Origin: Alistipes sp.
Lineage (GTDB): Bacteria; Bacteroidota; Bacteroidia; Bacteroidales; Rikenellaceae
Reading direction: 5' to 3'
Length of the DNA stretch: 48,803 nucleotides
Assembly (NCBI GenBank): GCA_020026415.1
Contig: JAHHQL010000014.1
Span: 1-48,803 of the forward strand
Part shown: positions 23,032 through 31,424 of the stretch, in pieces
How the letters are laid out: each line of letters starts with the position of its first letter
Numbering within the stretch: the stretch's first letter is position 1
The notes under the pieces: generated by a model
What the model saw: the letters and a program-made list of their open reading frames with translations, nothing else
What the model was told of the DNA's origin: nothing
Databases searched by the model: none
Position numbers and translations under genes: made by a program

Positions 23032-24564
23032 CTATCGGCCGAGCAACATTTCCGATGCCGTGTGGGCGGGGCGTTTTACCGCTGCCTCTCGGAACATCTG
23101 CTTTGTACTCTTGTCGAAGGGGTATTTCTTGACGAACTCTTCGGAAGCCATCACGCCTTCGGGAGTCAGGGTCAGTTCCTTGCCGATGAAGAGTTTGCCG
23201 GGACGACCCTCTGCATCCTCTGCAACGCCTACGCCTACGAAGGTCGTACCGTAATCTAACTGGAGCAGACGGGTGTTGGTGCGGTAACCGCCGCCATTGA
23301 CCAGCATTTCAATCAGAGCCTCTTCAGAGAGGTTGAGTGCCGAGGAATCCAAGATATACCAAAATACCTCGTGACCTTCCGGGATGGTGTGTACCTTGAA
23401 CGGAACCAGAGCCGAGCTGCTGGGGTCGATGGCGGCACCGTAGGCCGGATCAATGGCTCCGACCGACTGGGCATCGGCATAGTCGCCATACTCGACAACG
23501 ATCTGCACATCGCTGGTTTCGTTGTTCTGCGACTTCGTGGTGAACGTCTCGTGATAGAGTTTCGTGGTGGCTTTCTTGTTGTCCTTGTCATAACCGAATG
23601 CGAATACATAGTACTCGGTGTCGCTCTCGATGGGACGAACCTCGGCCTCGAATACTCCGTCGAACGGATAAGGACCGAAATCGTTGATGATGTAGTTGAT
23701 GATCTCCTCATCGGTCGTCTTGCCGGTGAGTTTGTACGAAGGCATCAGACCTGCGGCATAGGGTTTGTTGCTTGAGGGCGTAAATTTCAGATAAACCGAA
23801 TTGTAGGTAATCTTTGAGATCTCGATGGCGATCTCGTCTTGGGGTGACGGAGCCTCGTTGGCAGCCTCCTGATTTACCGTGAAGCGAATCGGATTCTTGA
23901 TGTTGGGGTAGGTCAGTTCAACCTCGGCCTTGCGGGGTGCGGTCTGCTCGTTGGCAGCAACCGTAAAGGTGACTTTACCTGCAACCTCGGTATTCAGATT
24001 GGTGATCCACTCGGCCGTCGTGGTGGCTTTCAAAACAGCACCTTCCACGGGGTTGGTGAGGGCGTAGCCCATTTCGGCTGCACCGCCTTCGCAGGGAACA
24101 TTTACCTCGGCTGCGTTCAGGTTGATTTCGGGATCAGGCGTGGGTTCGGGATCGGGTGTGGGTTCGGGGTCAGGTTCGGGAGTCGGTTTTTCAGCGGCTG
24201 CGGCCTGTTTTACAGTGAAGGTTTCGGGGGTCTCGATGTTCGTGTAGCCGACTTTTACAACGGCTTCGCGAGCCTCAGAGGTTTCGTTGGCGGCTACCGT
24301 GAAGGCAATCTTGCCGTCCGTGGCAGAGGTCAGCGTGATCCACTCGGCATCACACGTGGGGGCAAGGCTGCCACCTGCAACGGGATTCTGGAGCGTATAG
24401 CCGACGGAATATTCGCCACCTTCGGCGGCGGCTTCCACGACTTCGGAATTAAGTTTCAGCGAAGGAACTTTCTCATCGATTACGGGGTCGTCGTCACTGC
24501 AACCGGGGAGCAGAAAGGCTACTGCCGCAAGCATCATTGAGGTAATAAAACGTTTGAAATTCAT
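23032..24564 (-). CDS. Lipoprotein with two BACON-like domains
   Basis: A lipoprotein signal ends at FLLPGC (Cys 22), followed by SDDD. Two BACON-type Ig-like domains lie at about 34-120 and 150-236: each has AAAEGGEYSVGYTLQNPV or PCEGGAAEMGYALTNPV, then AEWIT and FTVAANE. They are joined by an acidic proline linker of PDPEPT repeats (about 128-146). The C-terminal half (about 245-510) has a fibronectin-like strand pattern (SKITYNSVYLKFTP) and a further domain of unknown type. BACON domains in Bacteroidetes surface proteins are thought to bind glycans or mucin. It is probably exported to the cell surface; the ligand cannot be told. No SusC/D partner is adjacent. Confidence 0.8.
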   Translation of the reverse strand: MNFKRFITSMMLAAVAFLLPGCSDDDPVIDEKVPSLKLNSEVVEAAAEGGEYSVGYTLQNPVAGGSLAPTCDAEWITLTSATDGKIAFTVAANETSEAREAVVKVGYTNIETPETFTVKQAAAAEKPTPEPDPEPTPDPEPTPDPEINLNAAEVNVPCEGGAAEMGYALTNPVEGAVLKATTTAEWITNLNTEVAGKVTFTVAANEQTAPRKAEVELTYPNIKNPIRFTVNQEAANEAPSPQDEIAIEISKITYNSVYLKFTPSSNKPYAAGLMPSYKLTGKTTDEEIINYIINDFGPYPFDGVFEAEVRPIESDTEYYVFAFGYDKDNKKATTKLYHETFTTKSQNNETSDVQIVVEYGDYADAQSVGAIDPAYGAAIDPSSSALVPFKVHTIPEGHEVFWYILDSSALNLSEEALIEMLVNGGGYRTNTRLLQLDYGTTFVGVGVAEDAEGRPGKLFIGKELTLTPEGVMASEEFVKKYPFDKSTKQMFREAAVKRPAHTASEMLLGR

Positions 24565-24629
24565 AAAGGTTGGTGTTTTTTAGGTTGTTTTAATTGTCGT
24601 TTTTTTTATTTTCTATTTTTCAGCATCAT

Positions 24630-24660
24630 CAAAAATATGAAAAATCTTTTGTTTCTGCAA
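24630..24660 (-). promoter_or_regulatory. Promoter of the BACON lipoprotein gene
   Basis: TTG (complement 24658-24660), 20 bases, then TATTTTTG (complement 24630-24637), a full consensus match with a leader of about 60 bases. The rest of 24565-24853 is AT-rich and contains only a doubtful 43-codon frame (24768-24899, plus strand). Confidence 0.65.
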
Positions 24661-24853
24661 GCATGAAAAGGCAAATTTTGGAACTATTTAAACAAAAAAT
24701 GATTTTGTTGTAGGTCTTTCATACTTTGAGGAAAAAGATGATACTTTGGAACTTGAAGTATATACAAATGAAGGATGTCAAAAAAATAAAACGCTCACAA
24801 GCATGGGCTGTGACATTATATGGAGTCTCTGCCGGCATTAATGGACGACCGAA

Positions 24854-25693
24854 TCAACGATGTGAAAACGAAGGATGTTCCTTCAGGAAACTCTGGTAAT
24901 TCTTCACAAGCCCCGTGTACATGTTTTCATAACTTAATCCGCGAACACTGGGATGATAGGAGTCTATAACGACTTTATGTTGCTTCTCGCTCCAATATAT
25001 CCAGTCGTCTTCGCCATTTCTGAATTTCTGAAAATCAGGTAAATAATAGTCTTTTACAAATTTGGAAAGTTGGCCGATATTATAGTTATCCTCGTTATGC
25101 TCACATGTTAGCCGCGCTCCTCCGCAGCAGACGATAATATCTGCATCGTACAATGCCATCTGCCGTACTATAAAGTCCTTGTATTTATCCAGATTATACT
25201 TCAGTAGCCCGTAACTCAGACTGCTTCCTCCCACTTCTTTCTTCACATTCATTCGGACAACAGGCTCCCGATCAAAGAAGAGGCGAATGCTGGTGTCGAT
25301 ATCTTTGATGTCGTTATATGGCGGATAACCCTCTGCTGTGGTATGGTGCAGACCGTAGAACCACAGCATATAATTATGATAGAAACGAGAAGCGATTTTG
25401 ATGTTATTCACATCGGTTCCGTTCTTTCGCCCGGTCTCCTTACGGATATCCCATCCTGCTTCTGCGTTTTCATCCTTTTTATCCTTGTCATTCTGATCCT
25501 TGGTCAGAAACAGCACACGCGGATATATATTTTCCCATAGTTCCTCTTCGTTTCCGGGTTCCCGTCCCCAACATTGGTCCGTATAAGTAATTTCCCCCTT
25601 GTTGAGCAGTCCGTCCGGAACAAAATTGTTATTGCAGGCAATAGCCTCTTTCCATTCGTTGAAGAGTTGTTCTTCCTTTTCGTGAATTGTCAT
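24854..25693 (-). CDS. Uracil-DNA-glycosylase-superfamily-like protein
   Basis: This 279-residue protein has the order of motifs expected of the UDG fold: RVLFLTKDQND (about 59-69) as the first strand and catalytic-loop position, RMNVKKEVGGSS (about 146-157), and FIVRQMALYDADIIVCCGG (about 173-191) like the Q-helix and strand of UDG families. VVIDSYHPSVRG (about 242-253) carries the HPSxR loop. The classical GQDPY is not present, so substrate and even activity are uncertain. It directly follows a WYL regulator (12 bases) and lies near a type I restriction system, so a DNA-based defence role is plausible but inferred. Confidence 0.55.
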   Translation of the reverse strand: MTIHEKEEQLFNEWKEAIACNNNFVPDGLLNKGEITYTDQCWGREPGNEEELWENIYPRVLFLTKDQNDKDKKDENAEAGWDIRKETGRKNGTDVNNIKIASRFYHNYMLWFYGLHHTTAEGYPPYNDIKDIDTSIRLFFDREPVVRMNVKKEVGGSSLSYGLLKYNLDKYKDFIVRQMALYDADIIVCCGGARLTCEHNEDNYNIGQLSKFVKDYYLPDFQKFRNGEDDWIYWSEKQHKVVIDSYHPSVRGLSYENMYTGLVKNYQSFLKEHPSFSHR

Positions 25694-25705
25694 ATTGGTA
25701 GATTT

Positions 25706-26617
25706 TTAAGGTTGGTTTTTATGATTTTCCATAATGGATTTGGCGTATTCATACATCGTACGGCGGACATCGGCAGGAGAGAGAATCTCGATCATGTCCA
25801 ATTGAGAGAGAACCGTATGATAGAAATTGTAATTGGGTCGCACATAATATTCGTAGGTGGTGGACTCCTCGTCATGGTCGATTTCCCGCTGGGAGGAGTG
25901 TATCGGCAGGGTCTCGACATACTGGCGTGCATAGTTATCGACACGAATCACCACTCTGCATATTTTCTCATCGGTTAAGATGCCGCAACACCCTCTGAAA
26001 AACTCCTCGATCGAAAAATCTTCGGGCATTGTGAAATTCTTTTCGGTGGGCGTTACCTCCGATATGCGATCCAGCCCGTAGATTCTCACTTTGTCGTTGT
26101 AGAGGTTGCGACCGATGAGATACCACCTTCGGTTGATGATCTTCAGCGCATAGGGAGCCACCTCATAGAGGAAGGCTTGTGAGTCGATGAAATTCCGGTG
26201 GCGGATGGTAATGACACGGTCTTCGTGCATGGCGCGCATAATGGGTTGCAGGAAGGTGTGCCCTGAGGGGATTTCCTCGTATTGGATGCGGTGGACGAGT
26301 CGCTCGTCGGTATGCACCTGATTGAGTGTGGCGTAGGTGTCGATCAGCCAGCAACGCAGGTTGTCGCGTTCCAGATCCTCCACATTGTCGATATAGTAGC
26401 GATAGCCGCCGTTTTTACGGCACTTGATCTCGATGTCGAACAATTCGCCGATGGCGTCGATATAGTGGTGGAATGTACGTTCGGGAAGTACATTGTTTTT
26501 CTCTTCGTTCAGTTTGCTGTTGCGCCATCGGTCACTGATTTCCGCACGTGTCAGTTCTTTCTCGCGACGCAGCAAATCAATCAGCCAGATGTAGCGGAGT
26601 ATGAGATGTGAGGCCAT
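25706..26617 (-). CDS. WYL-domain transcriptional regulator
   Basis: A 303-residue regulator. Residues about 1-65 form a winged helix-turn-helix (LIDLLRREKELTRAEISDRW, then the recognition part PERTFHHYIDAI). The WYL domain follows (about 115-200), with APYALKIINRRWYLIGRN and VRIYGLDRI as core strands, and then a WCX-like C-terminal extension (about 215-300). WYL proteins sense nucleic acids or nucleotides and often repress defence genes, as CapW and BrxR do. It is the first gene of a two-gene operon with the UDG-like gene. A palindrome at 26686-26701 is a candidate binding site. Confidence 0.85.
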   Translation of the reverse strand: MASHLILRYIWLIDLLRREKELTRAEISDRWRNSKLNEEKNNVLPERTFHHYIDAIGELFDIEIKCRKNGGYRYYIDNVEDLERDNLRCWLIDTYATLNQVHTDERLVHRIQYEEIPSGHTFLQPIMRAMHEDRVITIRHRNFIDSQAFLYEVAPYALKIINRRWYLIGRNLYNDKVRIYGLDRISEVTPTEKNFTMPEDFSIEEFFRGCCGILTDEKICRVVIRVDNYARQYVETLPIHSSQREIDHDEESTTYEYYVRPNYNFYHTVLSQLDMIEILSPADVRRTMYEYAKSIMENHKNQP

Positions 26618-26685
26618 AATCGTCAGAGTTTTGTCACTATTAAAATTACAGAAAATATCGGAATATGCTACTTGTCCGACTCTTT

Positions 26686-26701
26686 TTTGTCAGCGGACAA
26701 A
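26686..26701. promoter_or_regulatory. Candidate operator upstream of the WYL gene
   Basis: TTTGTC-AGCG-GACAAA is a perfect 6+6 palindrome, overlapping a second inverted repeat TTGTCCG (26672-26678) / CGGACAA (26694-26700). It lies 70 to 85 bases before the start codon. The part TCAGCGGACAAA recurs as TCAGTGGACAAA at 28180-28191. Confidence 0.5.
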
Positions 26702-26759
26702 CATTCGACAACAGTTGCACTTTCATTTATTGGATTTTCGGCAAAAATAGAAACAACCC

Positions 26760-26776
26760 CTGCCATTTTGTGGCAG
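26760..26776. promoter_or_regulatory. Palindrome CTGCCA-N5-TGGCAG upstream of the WYL gene
   Basis: A perfect 6-bp inverted repeat with a five-base spacer lies about 60 bases upstream of the candidate operator, in the gap between the WYL gene and the lipoprotein gene. The same palindrome, with the same spacing, occurs at 28206-28222, and with a three-base spacer at 35679-35693. Confidence 0.5.
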
Positions 26777-26797
26777 AGGTCATCGCGGACGCTAAAA

Positions 26798-27499
26798 TCA
26801 TTTTTTGAAAGGTTCCAGAGACCAGTGGTAATTCTTACCTTTCTTGTCGGAACTCAATGTATAGGTCTCGTTCAGCGAGGGACAATACACCGAGTAGATG
26901 ATGCGGTCTTTGGTCTGCTTCTCAAATTCGGGGGAATCGAGTATCAGTTCTGTTTTGTTGAATTTGTCTTGGAGGTATTTCGCCACATTCAAGACATATT
27001 TTTTGGTATAGTTTTCATAGGCACTGCCACTGAACATTCCCAAGAGAAGGGCTTGAGACAATGCCGTTTCGGGATCTGTAACCGCTTCGGCTTCGGCGAG
27101 TATTCCGGCCTGCATGGCGTTCAAGAACAGATTGGCGGCTTCACCGGTGAGTTGTTCTTCCTCATCATCCCTGTTTTCGACATAGAGCGTACCGTTGGAG
27201 GCCTTTTCTTGGAGAATCTCATAAAGACGCGACACCTGACGATAGGATTCCAACGAATCTTGGGCATATTGGCGAACATAGGTGAAGGCCTCCAAGGTGT
27301 GTCGATGGGATTGTTCGTCGTTCTCATCGACATTCTTCTTTTCGTCGTAGTCGGTGGGAGAGTCTGCCACTTTGAGAAACTTCTTGTGTGCAGTCATTTC
27401 GGGCTTTACGATTTCCTGCCATGCTTTCTCGTCGAACGACGGGTGGCAGGCGGTGAAAGAGAACAAAACAATGATGTAGAAAAGTAGATTTGATTTCAT
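26798..27499 (-). CDS. Hypothetical lipoprotein
   Basis: The ATG at 27497-27499 gives a lipoprotein signal (MKSNLLFYIIVLFSFTAC, Cys 18); 14 extra residues in the longer frame would precede it and hide it. The mature part, about 215 residues, is mostly helical and acidic, with KKNVDENDEQSHRHTLEAF and later NYTKKYVLNVAKYLQDKFN. It ends in a short strand-rich piece (YTLSSDKKGKNYHWSLEPF). I recognise no family. It lies 72 bases downstream of the small BNR-like gene, separated by a terminator, and just upstream of the WYL operon. Confidence 0.6.
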   Translation of the reverse strand: MKSNLLFYIIVLFSFTACHPSFDEKAWQEIVKPEMTAHKKFLKVADSPTDYDEKKNVDENDEQSHRHTLEAFTYVRQYAQDSLESYRQVSRLYEILQEKASNGTLYVENRDDEEEQLTGEAANLFLNAMQAGILAEAEAVTDPETALSQALLLGMFSGSAYENYTKKYVLNVAKYLQDKFNKTELILDSPEFEKQTKDRIIYSVYCPSLNETYTLSSDKKGKNYHWSLEPFKK

Positions 27500-27526
27500 A
27501 ATATTCGGATTAAAATTTAAAGAGAA

Positions 27527-27566
27527 AGAACCTCTCCGCATCGCTTCTGCATGTGGAGAGGTTCTT
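27527..27566 (-). terminator. Terminator of the BNR-like gene
   Basis: AGAACCTCTCC (27527-27537) pairs with GGAGAGGTTCT (27555-27565) across a 17-base loop, followed on the minus strand by a T-rich tail. Confidence 0.6.
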
Positions 27567-27571
27567 CGGGT

Positions 27572-27811
27572 TTAAAGCCTGCGGCGCAGATTCCACGATC
27601 TGCCGTCAGATGTCGAATAGAACAGACCCTTGTCGGTCGTTCCCAACAACTCTTTGCCCATGTCGCACAAATCGCTGAAGTTGCCGACGGAGGAATTTCC
27701 GTAGAAACGCACATTCCATGATCGTCCTTCGTTGAGCGAATACTCCAGTTTCTTGGTGTCTTTGGGGTTGATACGCAAAAGTTCTTTACCCAGATTGATG
27801 AGTGTGGCCAT
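27572..27811 (-). CDS. Very small protein with two BNR-like beta-blade repeats
   Basis: The 79 residues hold two copies of one unit: GKELLRINPKDTKKLEYSLN-EGRSWNVRF (8-36) and GKELLGTTDKGLFYSTS-DGRSWNLRR (about 52-77). The pattern S-x-D/E-G-x-S/R-W is the Asp-box (BNR) signature of beta-propeller blades, but two blades cannot close a propeller, so it may multimerise. There is no signal peptide. It has its own terminator and a candidate promoter at 28118-28149, giving a leader of about 300 bases. Function unknown. Confidence 0.6.
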   Translation of the reverse strand: MATLINLGKELLRINPKDTKKLEYSLNEGRSWNVRFYGNSSVGNFSDLCDMGKELLGTTDKGLFYSTSDGRSWNLRRRL

Positions 27812-28117
27812 AATAAAAAAAGTTTTTAGGTTTCATGCCGCTGACGGTAGGCATTTTTCCGGTTGCGCGAGGCAAATTACGGATAAAAGAAAGGCGCAAC
27901 ACTTTCTTTAACTTATCTTTTCGGTAAGGCTCTGGTAAAGCCCGGAATCAAAATAAGTAAAAACAGCCTGCGCCCGGAAGGGTACACACCATTTAGACTT
28001 ATTATTTGAGATTCCATGTTGAATTTACCAGATTTAACCGAATCAAATAATCGTCTGCACGTTATGCGATATGTTGTCTGATTTATTTCTGTTTCGTAGT
28101 ATTCTGTTTTATTTTGA

Positions 28118-28149
28118 CAAATATACAAAACTTTCCACGGAATCGAAAA
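28118..28149 (-). promoter_or_regulatory. Candidate promoter for the BNR-like gene
   Basis: TTTTC (complement 28145-28149), 19 bases, then TATATTTG (complement 28118-28125). The -7 box is perfect and the -33 element is one base off. Confidence 0.5.
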
Positions 28150-28179
28150 CAAATGCCGACAAATCTCGCAGGCTGTCGT

Positions 28180-28222
28180 TCAGTGGACAAATGTAGGGGA
28201 ATGGACTGCCAAAATATGGCAG
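28180..28222. promoter_or_regulatory. Shared operator-like motif and palindrome
   Basis: TCAGTGGACAAA (28180-28191) is identical at 11 of 12 bases to part of the WYL-gene palindrome at 26690-26701. CTGCCA-AAATA-TGGCAG (28206-28222) is the same palindrome as at 26760-26776. Both lie directly upstream of the 28118-28149 promoter. Confidence 0.5.
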
Positions 28223-28396
28223 AAGCAGATTTTTTGTAAGCGGAATACCGGTTCCCGATGAAATCATTCCTTGTGGATTTCGGTCATGCAGGCTGCTGTC
28301 GTATCGTTTTTATCCGGGTTGCCCTGTTCTCGTCGTATATTGAATGATCCCGTGGAAAAATGAAGTATTATTTGGTCAAAGTTTACGACAATATGG

Positions 28397-31300
28397 TTAC
28401 AGATTGACATCTGTCCACAATTCGCACTGATGAATCACCGTATCCAACGCATTGTCGGCTGCCTCAGGCGGATAGTTGTGGTGTTTGAGCAGTCGTTTGA
28501 TCATGCGGCGCATGCCGGCACGCGCCGATTCCTTGCATTGCCAGTCGATGGTGCGATTCCTGCGCAAGGTGTCGGTCAGTTCTTTGGTCAGTGCCACCAA
28601 CTCGTCATTTTCGTAGAAGTCCTGTACAGCCTGCGGACGTATTAGTGCATCGTAAAAGGCTTTTTCCTCGGCGGTCAGCCCCAAGTCGTTGCCCTGCTGT
28701 TCGGAGTCGGTGATCTCCTTGGCCAGTCCCAACAACTGTTCAATGACTTCTTCGTTGGAAAGCATTCCTTTCAAGTAGTTGGATAACAGCATATTCAATA
28801 ATTCGGAGAACTTTTCTGCTTGTACCAGATTCGTGTGCTTGTAGAGCGTGACACGTTCGGCCAACAACTTTTTCAACAGTTCTATGGCAATATTACGCTC
28901 CTTCATGTGGGCGATTTCTTCAAGGAAGGCGGCATCGAACAGCGAAAATTCCGATTTTACGTCCGAAAACAGACTTGTCACCCCGTCGCTCTTGATGCTC
29001 TGTTTCAGCAATTCGGCGATTCGATTGTCGATTTCCTTCTTCGACACCCTGCCCTTGCCGACAATGCGTGTCAGTGAGGTGCGTACCGCCTCGTAGAAGG
29101 CCACCTCGAAGCGTTGCTCCTCGTTCAGCAGACTGCGACACAGCGTGAGGGAGTTGTGCAGAAGGGTCGCTTCGCGGATGAAGAGCATCTTGTCCTCCTG
29201 CCGCCCGACTGCCAGCATGAAGTTGATGCCGTCTTTGATGATCAGCGCGCGGTCGGCATCCGTTCCCGTGCGGAAGCGCGAATGGTCGAAACCATGGAAC
29301 AGACCGCGACACACCTCCAGTTTCTCGCGGAATTTCACCAGTGCGGTTTCTTTGATGTCGGGATTCCCGAAATTCTCGCGGTCGCGGTTCGTGTAGTCGT
29401 GCATCGCCTCCTTGAGCGCACGCGCAATGCCGATATAATCGACCACCAGACCGCCCTGCTTGCCGTGGAACACACGGTTTACACGCGCGATGGCCTGCAT
29501 GAGGTTGTGGCCGCACATGGGTTTGTAAACATACATCGTTGCCAGCGACGGCACATCAAATCCCGTAAGCCACATATCCACCACAATGGCAATCTTCATG
29601 GGGCTGTCCTCCGATTTGAACTCCTTGGCCAACTCTTTTTTGTATTGCTTGTTGCCCACGATCGGATGCCACTCTTCGGGGTCTTTGTTGCTTCCCGTCA
29701 TGACGACTTTCACCTTGTCTCCCCATTCGGGACGCAACTCCAGCATGCGGTGATAAATCTTCATGGCCACGGGACGCGAATAAGCCACGATCATGGCCTT
29801 TCCCGTGAGTTCATATTGTCGGTTCTCCTCGTAATGGGTGATGATGTCACGACATAACGAGTCGATCGTTTCGGGAGCACCCAGCAACGCCTCCAAATGC
29901 GACATTTCGCGCTTGCTCTCCTCGATCTGCTCCTCGGTTGCCCCCTCTTCGGCCAGTAACTCGTATTCGTCGTCCAAAGCCCGCAAGGTTTCGGGGTCGA
30001 GGTTCAACTTGATGACGCGGGATTCGTAATATACGGGACACGTAGCACCATCGGCCACCGCCTGCGTCATGTCGTAGATGTCGATGTAATCGCCGAATAC
30101 CTCCACCGTGTCCCGATCCTTGGTCGAGATGGGCGTACCCGTAAATCCGATGTACGAGGCATTCGGCAGCGAGTTGTGAATGATGCGTGCCGTGCCGACC
30201 GAGATTTTGCCGGTCTTGGAGTTCACTTTCTCCTCAAAACCGTATTGTCCGCGGTGCGCCTCATCGGTCATCACGATGATGTTCTTGCGTTCGGAGAGCG
30301 GCTCGTCCGACTCTTCGAATTTCTGCATCGTGGTAAAGATGATTCCGTTTGCCTCGCGCCCCTCCAACAGGTCATGCAGATGGCGTCGGTTTTCGGCGTG
30401 CAGGGGCTTTTGACGCAGGAAATCGCTGCATCGAGAGAATTGCGCAAACAACTGCTCGTCGAGGTCGTTTCGGTCGGTGATGACCACTATGGTCGGTTGT
30501 TCCAACTCCTCCTGCAAGAGGTGGGCATAGAAAACCATCGAGAGCGACTTGCCGCTGCCCTGCGTGTGCCAGAACACGCCGATCTTTCCGTCCTGCGCCA
30601 CGGCACGCCGTGTGCGTTCGACGGCTTTCTTCACGGCGAAATACTGATGATATCCGGCGAGGATCTTGGCCGACTGCTTTTCGTCCTTCGAGAAACAGAT
30701 GAAGTTTTTGAGGATGTCCAACAACCGCTCACGGGCGAATATTCCCTCGAAAAAGGTGTCGAAATCGGCAAATTGCGTACTTTCGTAGCGGCCGTCTTTG
30801 GTTTTCCACTCCATGTAACGGTCTTCCTTCGCGGTGATTGTCCCCGCCTTGGATACGGACATGTCGCTCATCACGCAAAACGCATTATAGACGAACAACG
30901 ACGGAATCTCATACATGTAGTTTCTCAATTGAGCGTATGCTTCCGAGGCATCGGTTTCTTCTCTCGACGGAGACTTGAGTTCGACAATCACCAGCGGCAG
31001 ACCGTTTATGAAGACAACGAGGTCGGCTCTTTTCTCCGATTTTTCGACAAATGTCCATTGATTGATGATGTGGAACGAGTTCGCGTCGGGATGGTCGTAA
31101 TCGACCAGATAGATGATGTCGTTGATCATCTCACGGCCGTTGTGGAATGCGACCTCGACACCGTGTTGAAGCCAGTCGGTGAAAATTTCGTTACGCTGCA
31201 CGAGACTGCCCGAATCAATGTTTCGGATTTTGGCCAACGCTTCGTCAATTGCGGCTTGGGGTTTTAGCGGGTTCACCGCACGCAACGCCACCTCGGCGAT

Positions 31301-31420
31301 CTGGTCATAGAGCGGCGATTGGTAATCACGGACAATGTCGGGCGCGTAAACATATTGATACCCCATATTTTGGAATATGGAGATCAAAGCCTTTTCGTAA
31401 CTGTCTTCGGTGAAAAACAT
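28397..31420 (-). CDS. hsdR: Type I restriction enzyme, HsdR subunit
   Basis: The motor and nuclease subunit of a type I restriction-modification system; it translocates DNA with ATP and cuts at a distance. The N-terminal nuclease domain has D133 and E147-LK (RADLVVF...VIVELKSP), the PD-(D/E)xK motif. Helicase motifs follow: Walker A HTQGSGKS at 285-292, VVITDRNDLDEQL, DEAH at 386-389, FTGTP near 428, and motif VI QAIARVNRVF. The C-terminal third is helical, for subunit contact. At 1007 residues it is full length. It is the last gene of the operon and follows the DUF2971-like gene by four bases. Confidence 0.95.
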   Translation of the reverse strand: MFFTEDSYEKALISIFQNMGYQYVYAPDIVRDYQSPLYDQIAEVALRAVNPLKPQAAIDEALAKIRNIDSGSLVQRNEIFTDWLQHGVEVAFHNGREMINDIIYLVDYDHPDANSFHIINQWTFVEKSEKRADLVVFINGLPLVIVELKSPSREETDASEAYAQLRNYMYEIPSLFVYNAFCVMSDMSVSKAGTITAKEDRYMEWKTKDGRYESTQFADFDTFFEGIFARERLLDILKNFICFSKDEKQSAKILAGYHQYFAVKKAVERTRRAVAQDGKIGVFWHTQGSGKSLSMVFYAHLLQEELEQPTIVVITDRNDLDEQLFAQFSRCSDFLRQKPLHAENRRHLHDLLEGREANGIIFTTMQKFEESDEPLSERKNIIVMTDEAHRGQYGFEEKVNSKTGKISVGTARIIHNSLPNASYIGFTGTPISTKDRDTVEVFGDYIDIYDMTQAVADGATCPVYYESRVIKLNLDPETLRALDDEYELLAEEGATEEQIEESKREMSHLEALLGAPETIDSLCRDIITHYEENRQYELTGKAMIVAYSRPVAMKIYHRMLELRPEWGDKVKVVMTGSNKDPEEWHPIVGNKQYKKELAKEFKSEDSPMKIAIVVDMWLTGFDVPSLATMYVYKPMCGHNLMQAIARVNRVFHGKQGGLVVDYIGIARALKEAMHDYTNRDRENFGNPDIKETALVKFREKLEVCRGLFHGFDHSRFRTGTDADRALIIKDGINFMLAVGRQEDKMLFIREATLLHNSLTLCRSLLNEEQRFEVAFYEAVRTSLTRIVGKGRVSKKEIDNRIAELLKQSIKSDGVTSLFSDVKSEFSLFDAAFLEEIAHMKERNIAIELLKKLLAERVTLYKHTNLVQAEKFSELLNMLLSNYLKGMLSNEEVIEQLLGLAKEITDSEQQGNDLGLTAEEKAFYDALIRPQAVQDFYENDELVALTKELTDTLRRNRTIDWQCKESARAGMRRMIKRLLKHHNYPPEAADNALDTVIHQCELWTDVNL

Positions 31421-31424
31421 GGGT

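Larger units (their letters stand above)
27812..28396. other. 585-base non-coding region upstream of the BNR-like gene
   Basis: No supported gene. A 79-codon frame at 27913-28152 has no recognisable sequence. It contains the promoter at 28118-28149, the motif TCAGTGGACAAA (28180-28191) and the palindrome at 28206-28222. A small GGCT/AGCC hairpin lies in the long leader near 27929-27945. Downstream of hsdR (stop at 28397) I see no clear terminator. Confidence 0.5.

Noticed and set aside
23371..23775. Frame opposite the BACON lipoprotein gene
   Set aside because: Shadow of the coding strand; no start signal, no homologous pattern.
24121..24190. Repetitive GGTTCGGG/ATCGGG stretch that looked like a small repeat array
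   Set aside because: It encodes the PDPEPT linker of the BACON protein; units are too short and irregular for CRISPR.
27913..28152. 79-codon frame upstream of the BNR-like gene
   Set aside because: It starts upstream of the likely transcription start and overlaps the promoter; no recognisable sequence.
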